Positions 1 to 8,440 of a stretch of DNA of 64,000 bases are shown here, in pieces. Both the position numbers and the translations under genes were made by a program. The notes below the pieces were generated by a model. The model searched no databases and was not told the DNA's origin. It saw only the letters and a program-made list of their open reading frames with translations. The number at the start of each line of letters is the position of its first letter. The stretch's first letter is position 1. Source of the stretch: Hymenobacter metallilatus (GTDB lineage: Bacteria; Bacteroidota; Bacteroidia; Cytophagales; Hymenobacteraceae); the NCBI RefSeq assembly GCF_003944705.1, contig NZ_RWIS01000010.1:1-64000 (forward strand), given 5' to 3'.

Positions 1-410
1 TGGTTAGCCTGCTTTCGCCGCGTGGTCGTTGATTACGAATTCACTCCCGCTAGCCATGTTGCTTGGCTATTACTAGCTAACATCACTATGTCGCTCAATC
101 GGGTCTGAATTCCCAAACACGCTCTAAGTAGCTACACACAGCAAAGCTGCTTGAACGTGATTCATTGGCGTAGCCGAGTAAGTGCGACGAAATTATCCTC
201 CGCAACCGCGCAATCTGGAGCAATCCGGATGGCGCGGTTGTCGTTTGGGGCGGGATGGTTTGGCCTCCGATATGGCCAGTACTATTTATGCTACACTCGT
301 GCCAAACGAAAAGGTGCCGCATATCACGAACAGTAGCTCATACAACCAAACATCCTACACACAGTATGTCAATTGCTATAAACCCTTCACTGGCAATCTG
401 ACAAATACCG
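1..410. other. No supported gene
   Basis: This 410-base stretch at the window edge has short open frames on both strands (for example 95-322 minus and 151-336 plus). None resembles a protein family I know, and none has a convincing start, codon use or neighbour. It may be a decayed gene or intergenic DNA. No tRNA cloverleaf or strong terminator was seen. Confidence 0.4.
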
Positions 411-839
411 ATGGACCTTACTGCCCCCGAGGATATTGATCTTCTTTTAGCAAAAGCCAAGAGTTCCGGAAAAACGGAAGACCTGTCCGCTTTATGGAAG
501 GCGGCCCTCAGCTTGCCGCAATGGCACTTCATAACGCGGCAAACGGCCAACATCGAAGACCGGAAACCGTTTGTGGGAGTTATGGATGGAAAACCCTGGG
601 TGTTTCTGTTTACGGATAGGCAACGAGCCCAGGAATACGCCAGAGCCATTCCTAACGGTGGGTTTGTGGATGAAAGTGGCAGCGTGCTGGTAATATCCAC
701 GGATACGCACAAAGCCCTTGACTACCTGCTGGCTCTTTCGGCGCAGGGCGTTTATGGCCTGCGGTTCAATGAGCTGAATGGCTGGTTTTCACCAATCCAG
801 AATTTACCGGCTATTCTGCAGCATGTACAGAATGGCTGA
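411..839 (+). CDS. SseB-like N-terminal domain protein
   Basis: A 142-residue soluble protein with no signal peptide or membrane segment. The layout is an N-terminal helix with a segment like ALWKAALSLPQW, then KPFVGVMDGKPWVFLFTD followed by RAQEYA, and resembles the SseB N-terminal domain (a short strand-rich fold of unclear role, with a 'value / file / fetch' pattern around a Phe-Thr-Asp or Phe-Thr-Ser turn). I infer that from the pattern only; the SseB C-terminal domain is absent. The ATG at 411 is the first start in the frame and opens straight into the helix. It stands alone, with no co-directional gene within 200 bases. Function unknown. Confidence 0.6.
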   Translation: MDLTAPEDIDLLLAKAKSSGKTEDLSALWKAALSLPQWHFITRQTANIEDRKPFVGVMDGKPWVFLFTDRQRAQEYARAIPNGGFVDESGSVLVISTDTHKALDYLLALSAQGVYGLRFNELNGWFSPIQNLPAILQHVQNG

Positions 840-1053
840 AGCGTATTTAATAACAGTTTCGTGAACGGCAGCCTCCGCTCGTAGCGGAAACGGTGGTCCG
901 TACTACCACTTCGCTGACCGATACCGATACACAGGCGCTATGGGCTACAGCACACGCTCCTTGCCTCATACAATTGCCACACCAGCTCCTGAAGCTATTT
1001 GTCAGCTGGCCTGACAATCTCTCCCTTGTGCTCTACTCACCCAACGCTGTGGT

Positions 1054-1671
1054 ATGAAACGCCTTTTTCTTCTTCTGACTTTGTCGTACTCGCTTACTTC
1101 CTGTGAGCAACCTACCACGACGCGGGAAGAGCCGGCCGTAACAGAAAATCAGCCGGCCCCAGCGCAACTGGCAGCCAAAGTACAACAGCCGCCATTTGCC
1201 CGGGATACTTTTGCAGAAGAAGCGGCTTCCCTGGCCACCCGCCCTATCGAGCAAGCGGTGCTGGGTATCCGTAAGGAAGTGGCGCGTATCAACTCGCTCC
1301 CGTTGACAATTAGAAAGCGGAGGTTCGTGTGTGATGCTGAAAACACGATAACCTATTACACCGCCAACGGTACAGTTGTCAAGATTGTACTGGACTGGGG
1401 ATTTGTTGGCGACGGCACCTCCAGGTATGAATATTACTACAAAGACGGTAAACTACTGTTCACCTACAAAGCCCACACCGGCGGGCCGGCTGGCTTGCCC
1501 GAAACCCGGCTAGAGGAAAGGACCTATGTTCAAAACGACAGGACGATACGTTACCTGAAAAATCAGCAGGTCAGCGCCTGCCCGGTTTGCCGGTTTGAGG
1601 CATCAGCCCGCGAATACAACGCCTTGAGCGCCTACACTGCCGACAACGTTGCCCCAGCGTTGTGCAAGTAG
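1054..1671 (+). CDS. Hypothetical lipoprotein
   Basis: A 205-residue protein with a lipoprotein signal: basic MKR, a leucine-rich core and a lipobox-like LTSC giving lipidated Cys17. A Pro/Glu-rich linker (about 20-60) leads to a globular part rich in Tyr and Thr (about 100-170), ending in a Cys-Pro-Val-Cys motif near the C terminus. A further cysteine sits near residue 94 and another near the last residue, so disulfides are possible in the periplasm or at the surface. I do not recognise the family. The MKR start at 1054 is the natural start because it opens the signal peptide. It is a single gene, with no operon partner in sequence. Confidence 0.6.
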   Translation: MKRLFLLLTLSYSLTSCEQPTTTREEPAVTENQPAPAQLAAKVQQPPFARDTFAEEAASLATRPIEQAVLGIRKEVARINSLPLTIRKRRFVCDAENTITYYTANGTVVKIVLDWGFVGDGTSRYEYYYKDGKLLFTYKAHTGGPAGLPETRLEERTYVQNDRTIRYLKNQQVSACPVCRFEASAREYNALSAYTADNVAPALCK

Positions 1672-1764
1672 GCCCGAATGCCGTTGCGTTTTACTCTGCC
1701 TTGCTGCTATATTCCAGCTACCTACGACCGAATAGAACAGCTGTTTCCCTGATAACGCACTGCC

Positions 1765-2343
1765 ATGAACCCCAAAGTCGACTTCTACTTCAATAAAGCC
1801 GAGAAATGGCAGCCGGAGCTTGCGCTGCTGCGAACTATAGCGCTGGAGTGTGGGCTGGTGGAGGAACTGAAATGGGGTGTGCCGTGCTACACGTTTCAGA
1901 ACCGAAACGTGGCCCTGATTCATGCTTTCAAGGAATACTGCGCGCTGCTGTTCGTGAAGGGCGCGTTGCTGAGTGACCCTAGCGGCCTGCTAGTTCAGCA
2001 GACGGAAAACGTACAGGGTGCCCGGCAGGCCCGGTTCACCAACGCCCAACAAATCAGCGACCTGAAACCTACCCTGCAAGCGTATCTCTATGAGGCGATG
2101 GAGGTGGAAAGACTGGGGCTAAAAGTAGAGCCGAAAGCAACTGGGCCGCTGGTGTTTCCCGAGGAGTTTCAGCGCCAGCTAGAGGCCAACCTGGCGCTAA
2201 AAACAGCCTTTGCAGCCCTGACACCGGGCCGGCAGCGGGCCTACCACCTGCACTTCTCCGCCCCCAAACAAGCCAAAACCCGGGAGTCGCGCATAGAGAA
2301 ATGCCTGCCCCAAATTTTCGAAGGTAAAGGCCTCCACGACTGA
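1765..2343 (+). CDS. YdeI/OmpD-associated family protein (DUF1801 plus YdeI C-terminal part)
   Basis: A 192-residue cytosolic protein. The first about 120 residues fit the DUF1801 (YdhG-like) fold: NKAEKWQPELALLRTIAL, then the typical EELKWGVPCYTF and a KEYCALLFVKGALL strand. The last about 60 residues carry the YdeI-type segment (LKTAFAALTPGRQRAYHLHF) with a basic RESRIEKCLPQI helix. YdeI-type proteins have been linked to protection against bacteriocins or polymyxin in enterobacteria, but no biochemical activity is established, so the role here is open. It lies one base upstream of the broken arr gene, suggesting a shared transcript. A second YdeI-type gene sits at 3838. Confidence 0.85.
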   Translation: MNPKVDFYFNKAEKWQPELALLRTIALECGLVEELKWGVPCYTFQNRNVALIHAFKEYCALLFVKGALLSDPSGLLVQQTENVQGARQARFTNAQQISDLKPTLQAYLYEAMEVERLGLKVEPKATGPLVFPEEFQRQLEANLALKTAFAALTPGRQRAYHLHFSAPKQAKTRESRIEKCLPQIFEGKGLHD

Positions 2344-2344
2344 T

Positions 2345-2770
2345 ATGCGCCCCGCTACTCCCCTCCCCGACCTCACCGCCCAGCCGTTGTACCACGGCAC
2401 CAAGGCCGATTTGCAGCCCAGTGACCTGATTACGCCCGGTTTTGCCTCCAACTACGGCCAACGCAAGCCGGCGGCCTTCGTGTACCTGAGCGCCACCCTG
2501 GAGGCCGCTACCTAGGGTGCCGAGCTGGCCCTGGGCACCGGTCGCGGCCGGATTTACCGAGTGGAGCCCACCGGCCCCATCGAGGACGACCCCAACCTGA
2601 CGGACAAAAAGTTTCCGGGCAACCCCACCAAATCCTACCGTACGCGGCACCCATTGCGAGTGGTGGGCGAGGTGCAGGACTGGCAGGGCCACTTACCCGA
2701 GCAGCTCCAATCCATGCGGGAGAACCTGGAGCGACTGAAGCAGCAAGGCATTGAGGCTATTGAGGAGTAA
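2345..2770 (+). pseudogene. arr: Rifampin ADP-ribosyltransferase Arr, interrupted by one amber codon
   Basis: The frame starting at ATG 2345 encodes an Arr-like protein (NAD-dependent ADP-ribosylation of rifamycins). It has the N-terminal YHGTKADL, then FVYLSATLEAAT, then GAELALGTGRGRIYRVEP, then GPIEDDPNLTDKKFPGNPT and SYRTRHPLRVVG, and ends at 2770. The full frame would be 141 residues, the usual Arr length. A TAG at 2513-2515 replaces codon 57, where Arr proteins have Trp (consensus AAxWGAELA), so the change is a single G-to-A of TGG. Everything after the stop remains in frame and well conserved, which implies a very recent loss, a sequencing error, or readthrough. A remnant starting at ATG 2561 would lack the substrate-binding N-terminal half. 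Confidence 0.85.
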
Positions 2771-2849
2771 TAAAAATCAAAACGTCGGAGGGAACTGCAG
2801 AGACTCTCGCAATTCCGTAACATTGTATACTGCATTTTATTCAGGCACA

Positions 2850-3824
2850 ATGACCATTTCCAGTCCATTAGCTTCGCTTTATTCCGTTCTACAAACTGTT
2901 CGCGCTAGTGCCCAAACCAACGCAACGCTACTACGCAAAAACGAAGCGGCTACCCGTGCCGCACTCATAGACCCCGTATTACGCGCCTTGGGATGGGATA
3001 CAGCCAATGTGCGCATGGTAGAGCCGGAGCGCACAGTTGGTGCTAAACAGACGTTGGATTACGTATTGCATGGCGCAGCCGGTGAAATAGTTGCAGTAAT
3101 CGAAGCAAAAAAGCTAGAAGAGAGTCTTGATAAGTTAGGGCATATTGGAGCTGCCATCGGTTACGGCTTTTCACTAAAGCCAAAACAGTTATTCATTACA
3201 GACGGGCTGCAATGGCATCTATATTCTCCTCAGCATTCCAGCTACCACCCTGCGGCTACTCTCAACATCAACGAAACGCCATTAGCTGAAGCCGCTCTAC
3301 AATTGATTCAGTGGCTCGATGCTGCGCATAGTGGCTACGGAATTGGAAACCAGGCAGTATTAGTAGCTGAATCATCCAAAGTTGCTATAGATACAGTGTC
3401 AGCCAAAAAGTCAATAACTAAATCTGACAAGGTTACGAAGGACAGCCCAGACAAGTTTGTGGAGTTAACCCATGTGAACACGCTACAGCTAGACCCCACT
3501 CAAAAACCTCGACAGTTGCGGCTACCAGATGGCTCAGTAGTTCCATTGAAAACGTGGAAGGATATTTTAGAAAAATCGTGCGAATTTGTGCTGCAGCACA
3601 ATCTGGCTATTCCACTTCCTTATCCTGATAAGGCTGGAAGAAAACGGTTTTTATTCACGGCTGATAAGCCACTGGTAGGCTCTAGTACTCCTATTAAGTA
3701 TTTGCACAAATCTATCTTCATCTACACTCATTACAGCGCAACCGATTGTATTGCAAACGCACTGCATGCACTCAAACTAACGCCTGATTTTATGCAAAAA
3801 GTAGTTCCAAGCGTAGCTTTCTAG
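2850..3824 (+). CDS. Orphan HsdR N-terminal (PD-(D/E)XK nuclease-like) protein
   Basis: A 324-residue protein. Residues about 25-150 look like the N-terminal domain of type I restriction HsdR subunits: NEAATRAALIDPVLRALGWD, then an acidic TLDYVL and a VIEAKKL strand, giving the D...ExK core of a PD-(D/E)XK nuclease, followed by QLFITDGLQWHLY. A C-terminal domain (about 210-324) with PDGSVVPLKTWKDILE is not recognised. There is no helicase motor and no hsdM or hsdS neighbour, so it is not a type I restriction enzyme. The ATG at 2850 is chosen over upstream starts because it opens directly into the domain. Base composition is lower in GC than its neighbours, which fits horizontal transfer. Confidence 0.7.
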   Translation: MTISSPLASLYSVLQTVRASAQTNATLLRKNEAATRAALIDPVLRALGWDTANVRMVEPERTVGAKQTLDYVLHGAAGEIVAVIEAKKLEESLDKLGHIGAAIGYGFSLKPKQLFITDGLQWHLYSPQHSSYHPAATLNINETPLAEAALQLIQWLDAAHSGYGIGNQAVLVAESSKVAIDTVSAKKSITKSDKVTKDSPDKFVELTHVNTLQLDPTQKPRQLRLPDGSVVPLKTWKDILEKSCEFVLQHNLAIPLPYPDKAGRKRFLFTADKPLVGSSTPIKYLHKSIFIYTHYSATDCIANALHALKLTPDFMQKVVPSVAF

Positions 3825-3837
3825 TTACATTTCCACC

Positions 3838-4344
3838 ATGCCCCCCGAACTCCTTAACGCCGATGTGACGCTGGAACGCTTTCCGGGCAAGGGCGGGTGG
3901 ACGTATGCGCCGCTGCCGGCCACGGTGAAGCTCCCGGGGGCCTATTTTGGTGCCGGAAAAGTAAGCGGGCAGATTGATGCGTACGTGCTGGAAAATGTTA
4001 GTCTGATGTCGATGGGGCAGGGCCGGCTGTTTCTGCCGGTGCGGGCCGAAATTCGCCACCGAATCGGTAAGCAGGCCGGCGACACTGTGCGGCTGGTATT
4101 GCACGGTGACCAGCCGGAAAAGCCATTGGCCCTGAACGTATCCGAAGCCGAGCTGCGCGACTGTCTGGCCGACGTGCCGGGGGCGCTGGCAGCTTTCGAG
4201 CAGCTTACCCCAGCCCAACGGCGGGTTTGGGTGCAATGGGTAGCAGCGGCCACTTTGGATGACCACAAAGTGCACCGGGTAGAAATGGCCTGTACCCTGC
4301 TAAGCCAGGGCATTTCTACCCCACCGGCAACCTATCGGGGCTGA
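3838..4344 (+). CDS. DUF1905 / YdeI C-terminal domain protein
   Basis: A 168-residue cytosolic protein. The N-terminal half matches DUF1905: GKGGWTYAPLPATVK, VSGQIDAYVLEN, then the conserved LFLPVRAEIRHRIGKQAGDT. The C-terminal part (about 95-168) is the YdeI bacteriocin-protection type segment (AFEQLTPAQRRVWVQW). It begins 13 bases after the HsdR-N-like gene. The high GC of this gene contrasts with that neighbour. The two-domain layout is common in Bacteroidota, but its biochemical role is not known. It shares the C-terminal YdeI type with the protein at 1765. Confidence 0.8.
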   Translation: MPPELLNADVTLERFPGKGGWTYAPLPATVKLPGAYFGAGKVSGQIDAYVLENVSLMSMGQGRLFLPVRAEIRHRIGKQAGDTVRLVLHGDQPEKPLALNVSEAELRDCLADVPGALAAFEQLTPAQRRVWVQWVAAATLDDHKVHRVEMACTLLSQGISTPPATYRG

Positions 4345-4384
4345 TGGTTAAGGGTATGAAACCCAGCCTGTGCCGGATACGCCG

Positions 4385-5077
4385 CTACTTTTTCAGGGCT
4401 TTACCCACCACCCGCGTCCAGATCCGGTAGCCAGCGGGCGTCATGTGCAGGCTGTCAGCTACGTAGAACTGCGGCTGCGGCCGGCCATTGGCACCCAACA
4501 AAGGCGTGGCAGTATCCACGTAGCGCAGGTACTTCGGGTGCTGCTGGATGTACTCCCGAATGAGGTGGTTGGCTTCCTGCACCTGTGGATAAAGCGCCCA
4601 GCGGGCAGGACTGGGCTTAATAGCCAGAAACACCAGCGGAACCTTGGGCAGCCGCTGCTGCATCAGCTGCTCAAACGCCCGGAACGACTGAAACACTTCC
4701 TGCGCTGTGGCCCCGGACCCGATGTCGTTGTCGCCCTCGTACAGCACTACCTGCCGGGGCTGGTGGGCCACCACCAGCGTATCAAAGTAATACAGCGCAT
4801 CGGGGAAGCGGGAGCCACCAAAACCCCGGTTGAGCACTGCCCGGCCCGGAAAATCCTGGCGCAACGATTCCCATTTTCTGATAGAGGAGCTGCCGTAGAA
4901 CAGGATGGGCTTGGTAGGCGGCGGGGTGAGGCTATCCTGGCGGGCAAAAGCCCGCAGCTCAGCTGCCCATTGGGTGGGGTGCACGGCGGAGGCCTGCGCG
5001 GCAGCTGTTTGGGTATAGCACCCCCAGCCAGCAGCTAAACAGAAACCGAGAAGCCAGCCAGAGCGAGTAGAAGGCAT
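4385..5077 (-). CDS. Secreted SGNH/GDSL-type hydrolase
   Basis: A 230-residue protein with an N-terminal signal peptide of about 28 residues. The SGNH blocks are clear: FYGSSSIRKWESL with the nucleophilic Ser in block I, NRGFGGSRFPD with the block II Gly, YEGDNDIGSG in place of the block III GxND, and DSLHMTPAGY as the block V DxxH carrying the catalytic Asp and His. It is likely a periplasmic esterase or carbohydrate O-acyl hydrolase; the substrate is not shown. The ATG at 5077 is preferred over longer readings because it opens the signal peptide. It is convergent with the DUF1905 gene, which ends 40 bases away. Confidence 0.85.
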   Translation of the reverse strand: MPSTRSGWLLGFCLAAGWGCYTQTAAAQASAVHPTQWAAELRAFARQDSLTPPPTKPILFYGSSSIRKWESLRQDFPGRAVLNRGFGGSRFPDALYYFDTLVVAHQPRQVVLYEGDNDIGSGATAQEVFQSFRAFEQLMQQRLPKVPLVFLAIKPSPARWALYPQVQEANHLIREYIQQHPKYLRYVDTATPLLGANGRPQPQFYVADSLHMTPAGYRIWTRVVGKALKK

Positions 5078-5391
5078 AGAGTAGAAATCAAGGCAGGGTA
5101 AGCACCAGCAAGCTAGCAGCCGGCTAATGAGGCAAAGTCGGGCTGTACTACTACAGGTTGCGCAGCTTATGCACCCACACCTATATAGTACTTGCTGCAC
5201 ATAGAGCATTGTGCATACGTATGAGCGGCGTCTGCCGACGACCCGGTGAAAGTTTTTTTGGCGTTTCTATCTTCTCCAACGTGTTCTGGATCTGGTTTCG
5301 TAACCTTCATTGGTAACTGTGCGTCAAGTTTGATATTTTCATACTCTTGTTGCCCTGGCGACAGTAAAATACCCCTCTTGTTTTTCATTTT

Positions 5392-6879
5392 ATGAAGAAA
5401 CTCTTACACGTATTTTTTCTGCTCGGGCTGTGTTTCTGGCTACCTGCCGCTCCGGTTACCGCCGCCGAACCTCCGGCTGCTCTGAACGGTCAGTGGAAAG
5501 GTCCGCTGAAGGTACCCGGCGGTCAGCTTACGCTTATCATCACGCTGGTTCCTCTCTCCAATGGCACCTACTACGCGGCCCTCGATGCGCCCCAGCAGCG
5601 CATCAGTCGTATGCCGGCTGAGGTGACCCTTAAGGGTACCGATATTACCATCAGCATTGAGCAGGCCGGCAGCAAGTTTGTGGGTAAAGTGAAGGATGGA
5701 GGCACAACGTTTCAGGGCACCTGGACGCAGCCGGGCCTGTCGGCCCCGCTCACCCTCACCCGCCTGAAGGCCGCCGCCGCCCCCGTTGCCGCCAGTAAGC
5801 CCCGTCTTACCCCGCCCTACCGGGAAGAGGAAGTAAAGTTTGTGAATACTGCCGCCGACCTGGCCCTGGCCGGCACGCTCACCATTCCGGCGGGCCCGGG
5901 CCCTTTCCCGGCTGTAGTGCTGCTCTCCGATAATGGCCCCCAGAACCGCGACGTGGAGCAGCAGGACTACCGCATGTTTGGAGCCCTGGCCGACCACCTT
6001 ACCCGCCGCGGCATTGCCGTTCTGCGCTTCGACGACCGGGGCGTGGGCCGGTCGCAGGGCAACCATTTTGTAACTACTACCGCCGATTTGGTGGGCGACG
6101 CCCAGGCTGCCATGGTGTACCTGCGGGCCAAGCCCCTTATCGACCAGCGCTACATTGGGTTGGTAGGCCACGGTGAGGGTGCCAACGTAGCCCTGCTGGC
6201 CGCCGCCGAGCAGCAGCCCGCCACACCTGCCTTCGTGGTGTCGCTGTCGGGCTACGGCGTGCCGGGGCGCGACGTAATTATGCGGCAGCAAATGGAGATT
6301 ATGCGCCTGATTGGCTCGAATCCGGCGCAGGTAAAGGCCGCGCTGGAACTGCACAAGGAAATGGTGGAAATCATCCGTCAGACGCCCAACGATAACCAGG
6401 CCCGGGGCAAAGTGGCGGCCACGCTGCGCTTCAACAACGTGGACCTGGACCCCCACATGGCCCGGGCCCGGGCCATTCAGCTCACCTCGCCCTGGTCGCG
6501 CTACTTCCTCGATTTCGACCCCACCCGCAGCCTGGCCAGCGTGAAATGTCCGGTGCTGCTGCTGGGTGGCTCCAACGATTTGCAGGTAGATTCTCACCAG
6601 AATATGGCCCCGCTGAAGAGTGGCCTGAAAAGCGCCAAAGTAAAATCAGCTCGGATTGCCGGTGCCAACCATTGGTATCAGCCCGAAATGAAAGACTGGC
6701 CGCTGGTGAACGGGGAGCAGCAGCCGGTATTTTCTCCCAAAGCGCTGGATATGATGCGCGAATGGATTTTCGAGAATACGGAGCGCCCCCAACCAGGCCC
6801 CTCGGCCACCGACAAATCGGCAACGAGTACGCCTAAAGCCGGTAAGAAAACAATTAAGAGCGCGCAGGCCAGCCGCTGA
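5392..6879 (+). CDS. Secreted alpha/beta hydrolase-fold protein lacking the nucleophilic serine
   Basis: A 495-residue protein with a clear signal peptide (MKK plus a hydrophobic core, cleavage near residue 25). Residues about 30-125 form a beta-rich N-terminal domain typical of Bacteroidota hydrolases (LNGQWKGPLKVPGGQLTL). The alpha/beta hydrolase core follows, with PAVVLLSDNGPQNRD as the oxyanion region and LRFDDRGVGRSQG. The nucleophile elbow should read GHSEGG; here it is GHGEGA, with Gly261 encoded by GGT at 6172-6174 in place of the serine. The acid strand (LGGSNDLQVD) and the His loop (GANHWYQ) remain. It may be a non-enzymatic homologue. The C-terminal tail is Lys/Ser-rich. A strong terminator follows at 6902. 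Confidence 0.85.
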   Translation: MKKLLHVFFLLGLCFWLPAAPVTAAEPPAALNGQWKGPLKVPGGQLTLIITLVPLSNGTYYAALDAPQQRISRMPAEVTLKGTDITISIEQAGSKFVGKVKDGGTTFQGTWTQPGLSAPLTLTRLKAAAAPVAASKPRLTPPYREEEVKFVNTAADLALAGTLTIPAGPGPFPAVVLLSDNGPQNRDVEQQDYRMFGALADHLTRRGIAVLRFDDRGVGRSQGNHFVTTTADLVGDAQAAMVYLRAKPLIDQRYIGLVGHGEGANVALLAAAEQQPATPAFVVSLSGYGVPGRDVIMRQQMEIMRLIGSNPAQVKAALELHKEMVEIIRQTPNDNQARGKVAATLRFNNVDLDPHMARARAIQLTSPWSRYFLDFDPTRSLASVKCPVLLLGGSNDLQVDSHQNMAPLKSGLKSAKVKSARIAGANHWYQPEMKDWPLVNGEQQPVFSPKALDMMREWIFENTERPQPGPSATDKSATSTPKAGKKTIKSAQASR

Positions 6880-6901
6880 TCAGACTATAGATTGCCAACC
6901 A

Positions 6902-6936
6902 ATGCAACGCGCCGGACCTGTTCCGGCGCGTTGCAT
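6902..6936 (+). terminator. Perfect 15-bp hairpin after the hydrolase gene
   Basis: Arms 6902-6916 and 6922-6936 are exact reverse complements (15 bp, GC-rich) around a five-base loop. It starts 22 bases after the stop at 6879. There is no long T run, so it is a strong hairpin terminator or mRNA-end structure rather than a classical rho-independent site. Confidence 0.7.
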
Positions 6937-6987
6937 TTACTCCTGCCCGTGGGAACCCCCACCCGATCAGAAGCATTAGCTCTTTCC

Positions 6988-7587
6988 ATGCACCCGCTTC
7001 GCGCCGATTTACATGACCTGCTGGCCTTCGATATGTTGAGCCGCCATACCCTCGATATCCTGCGCCATAAGCACAGTGCGAGTGAGGGGGAGTTGTTTTC
7101 GGCCCTGATGCAGGTATTGCGCGAGCAACGCACCGCCGCACCGGAGCTGCCCCGCGCTACCGGCCAGCTCCGGTGCGGCCCGGAAGAGCATATCTGTCGC
7201 CATTGCGGGGAGGTGTTTCCGAAACGGGATGCCATGAAGCACCTGTGGCAGGCGCACGACCTGGTGGTGCGCCATGCCCCTGAGGCGCATTACACCTCCG
7301 ATGTGCGGCTGGCGGACCTGTACCGGCAGGCCCGCGCCACCGATACCGACCCCCAACCCTTGCTGGCCGCCTGGGAGGCCACTCAACACTTGGGGCAGCG
7401 GTACACCCCGGTGCGGGCCGCGGTGCAGCGGCGGTACCTGGTGCGGCGGCGCGGCTATACTATGCTGGTGGTAGGTACTACGCTCAACGGCCAGTACCAG
7501 CGCCACGACCTCAACCAGGACAACCGCCGCCAGGGGTTTGCCCGGTGCCTGCGCGGCACGTTTATTCTGGTGCCGATGCGGGCCTGA
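6988..7587 (+). CDS. Zinc-finger-like (C2H2-type) hypothetical protein
   Basis: A 199-residue soluble protein. After a helical N-terminal 65 residues comes CRHCGEVFPKRDAMKHLWQAH with Cys70, Cys73, His85 and His90, a C-x2-C-x11-H-x4-H arrangement close to a classical C2H2 finger (usually x12). This suggests Zn binding, and possibly nucleic-acid or protein contact. The C-terminal about 80 residues are Arg-rich with several RR pairs (YLVRRRGYTMLVVG) and may bind nucleic acid. The ATG at 6988 (MHPLRADL) is chosen because the upstream part of the frame reads through the terminator hairpin. I do not recognise a family. C2H2-like fingers are uncommon in bacteria. Confidence 0.6.
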   Translation: MHPLRADLHDLLAFDMLSRHTLDILRHKHSASEGELFSALMQVLREQRTAAPELPRATGQLRCGPEEHICRHCGEVFPKRDAMKHLWQAHDLVVRHAPEAHYTSDVRLADLYRQARATDTDPQPLLAAWEATQHLGQRYTPVRAAVQRRYLVRRRGYTMLVVGTTLNGQYQRHDLNQDNRRQGFARCLRGTFILVPMRA

Positions 7588-7674
7588 GTTGCGCCAGTAC
7601 CGGGCTGGGCTAATGTATCCAACCGGAGCTGCTTGCGTAGCAGGAAGTATTCACCCCGTTTACTCTGCTCCGCT

Positions 7675-8430
7675 ATGCCTCGTTTATTTCCTGCCGCTTC
7701 CGTACTGTTCCTGCTTGCCGCCTGCCAGGGCCGGGAGCAGCCTTACGGCACCGGCTCCCAGAACAATGCCCCCGATAAAGACGCCGGGGCGGCCACCTTG
7801 CCCCTGGCCGGCGTATACGCCGACACCGTACCTTGCAACGACTGTCAGGGCATTGCCACCCGTCTTACCCTCAAGCCTGACAGCCTCTACGAGCTGCAGG
7901 AGGTGTACATCGGCCGGCCCCGGCCCGAAAACTACCGCCGGGGCCCCTGGCGCGTACGGGGGCAGGTAGTTACGCTGGAACCCAGCGGCAACGACCCGGT
8001 ACGACGGTATCAGGTAGAGCCTAACCAGGAGCTGCGTCTGCTGGATGCGGATGGCAAACCCATGCAAACGGCCGGCCGGGATTATACGCTGCAGCACCTG
8101 GCCGCCACCGACCTGAACGCCCCTGGCACTACCCGCGAGTTCACCGGCCGCTACACCTATCTGGCCGATGCGGCGGTATTCGTAGAATGCGGCTCCGACA
8201 GGCGGTATGCCATTGCCTCAACCGGCCTGAACGCCCAACTGCAACGCCAGTACGGCACCACCCGCCAGGAGGCCGGCAAACCGGTATTTCTGCGGGTGGC
8301 GGCTACCGTTGCCAGTCAGCCCCGTACGGAAGGCACGGGTACGGAAGCAACCTTGCAGGTAGCCAAAATTCTGGAAATGAAACCCGACCCCATCTGCCCT
8401 CAGGACCAGAAGCAGGCCTTTCAGAAGTGA
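7675..8430 (+). CDS. NlpE-like lipoprotein (copper resistance NlpE N-terminal domain)
   Basis: A 251-residue protein with a lipoprotein signal ending LLAACQ (lipidated Cys17). The NlpE N-terminal domain follows: LAGVYADTVPCNDCQGIATR, carrying the CxxC motif (CNDC), then LTLKPDSLYELQEVY and a GPWRVRGQVVTLEP strand. In Escherichia coli, NlpE is an outer-membrane lipoprotein that signals surface attachment and envelope stress to Cpx and is linked to copper tolerance. No Cpx pair lies here, so that role is not shown. A second beta-rich region (about 145-235) follows the domain. The ATG at 7675 opens the signal peptide. It ends 11 bases before a bidirectional terminator. Confidence 0.8.
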   Translation: MPRLFPAASVLFLLAACQGREQPYGTGSQNNAPDKDAGAATLPLAGVYADTVPCNDCQGIATRLTLKPDSLYELQEVYIGRPRPENYRRGPWRVRGQVVTLEPSGNDPVRRYQVEPNQELRLLDADGKPMQTAGRDYTLQHLAATDLNAPGTTREFTGRYTYLADAAVFVECGSDRRYAIASTGLNAQLQRQYGTTRQEAGKPVFLRVAATVASQPRTEGTGTEATLQVAKILEMKPDPICPQDQKQAFQK

Positions 8431-8440
8431 GTTGGCCGAT

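Noticed and set aside
2513..2515. The in-frame TAG of arr as a coded pyrrolysine
   Set aside because: No pyrrolysine genes are seen, and the position is an ordinary conserved Trp; a nonsense mutation is simpler.
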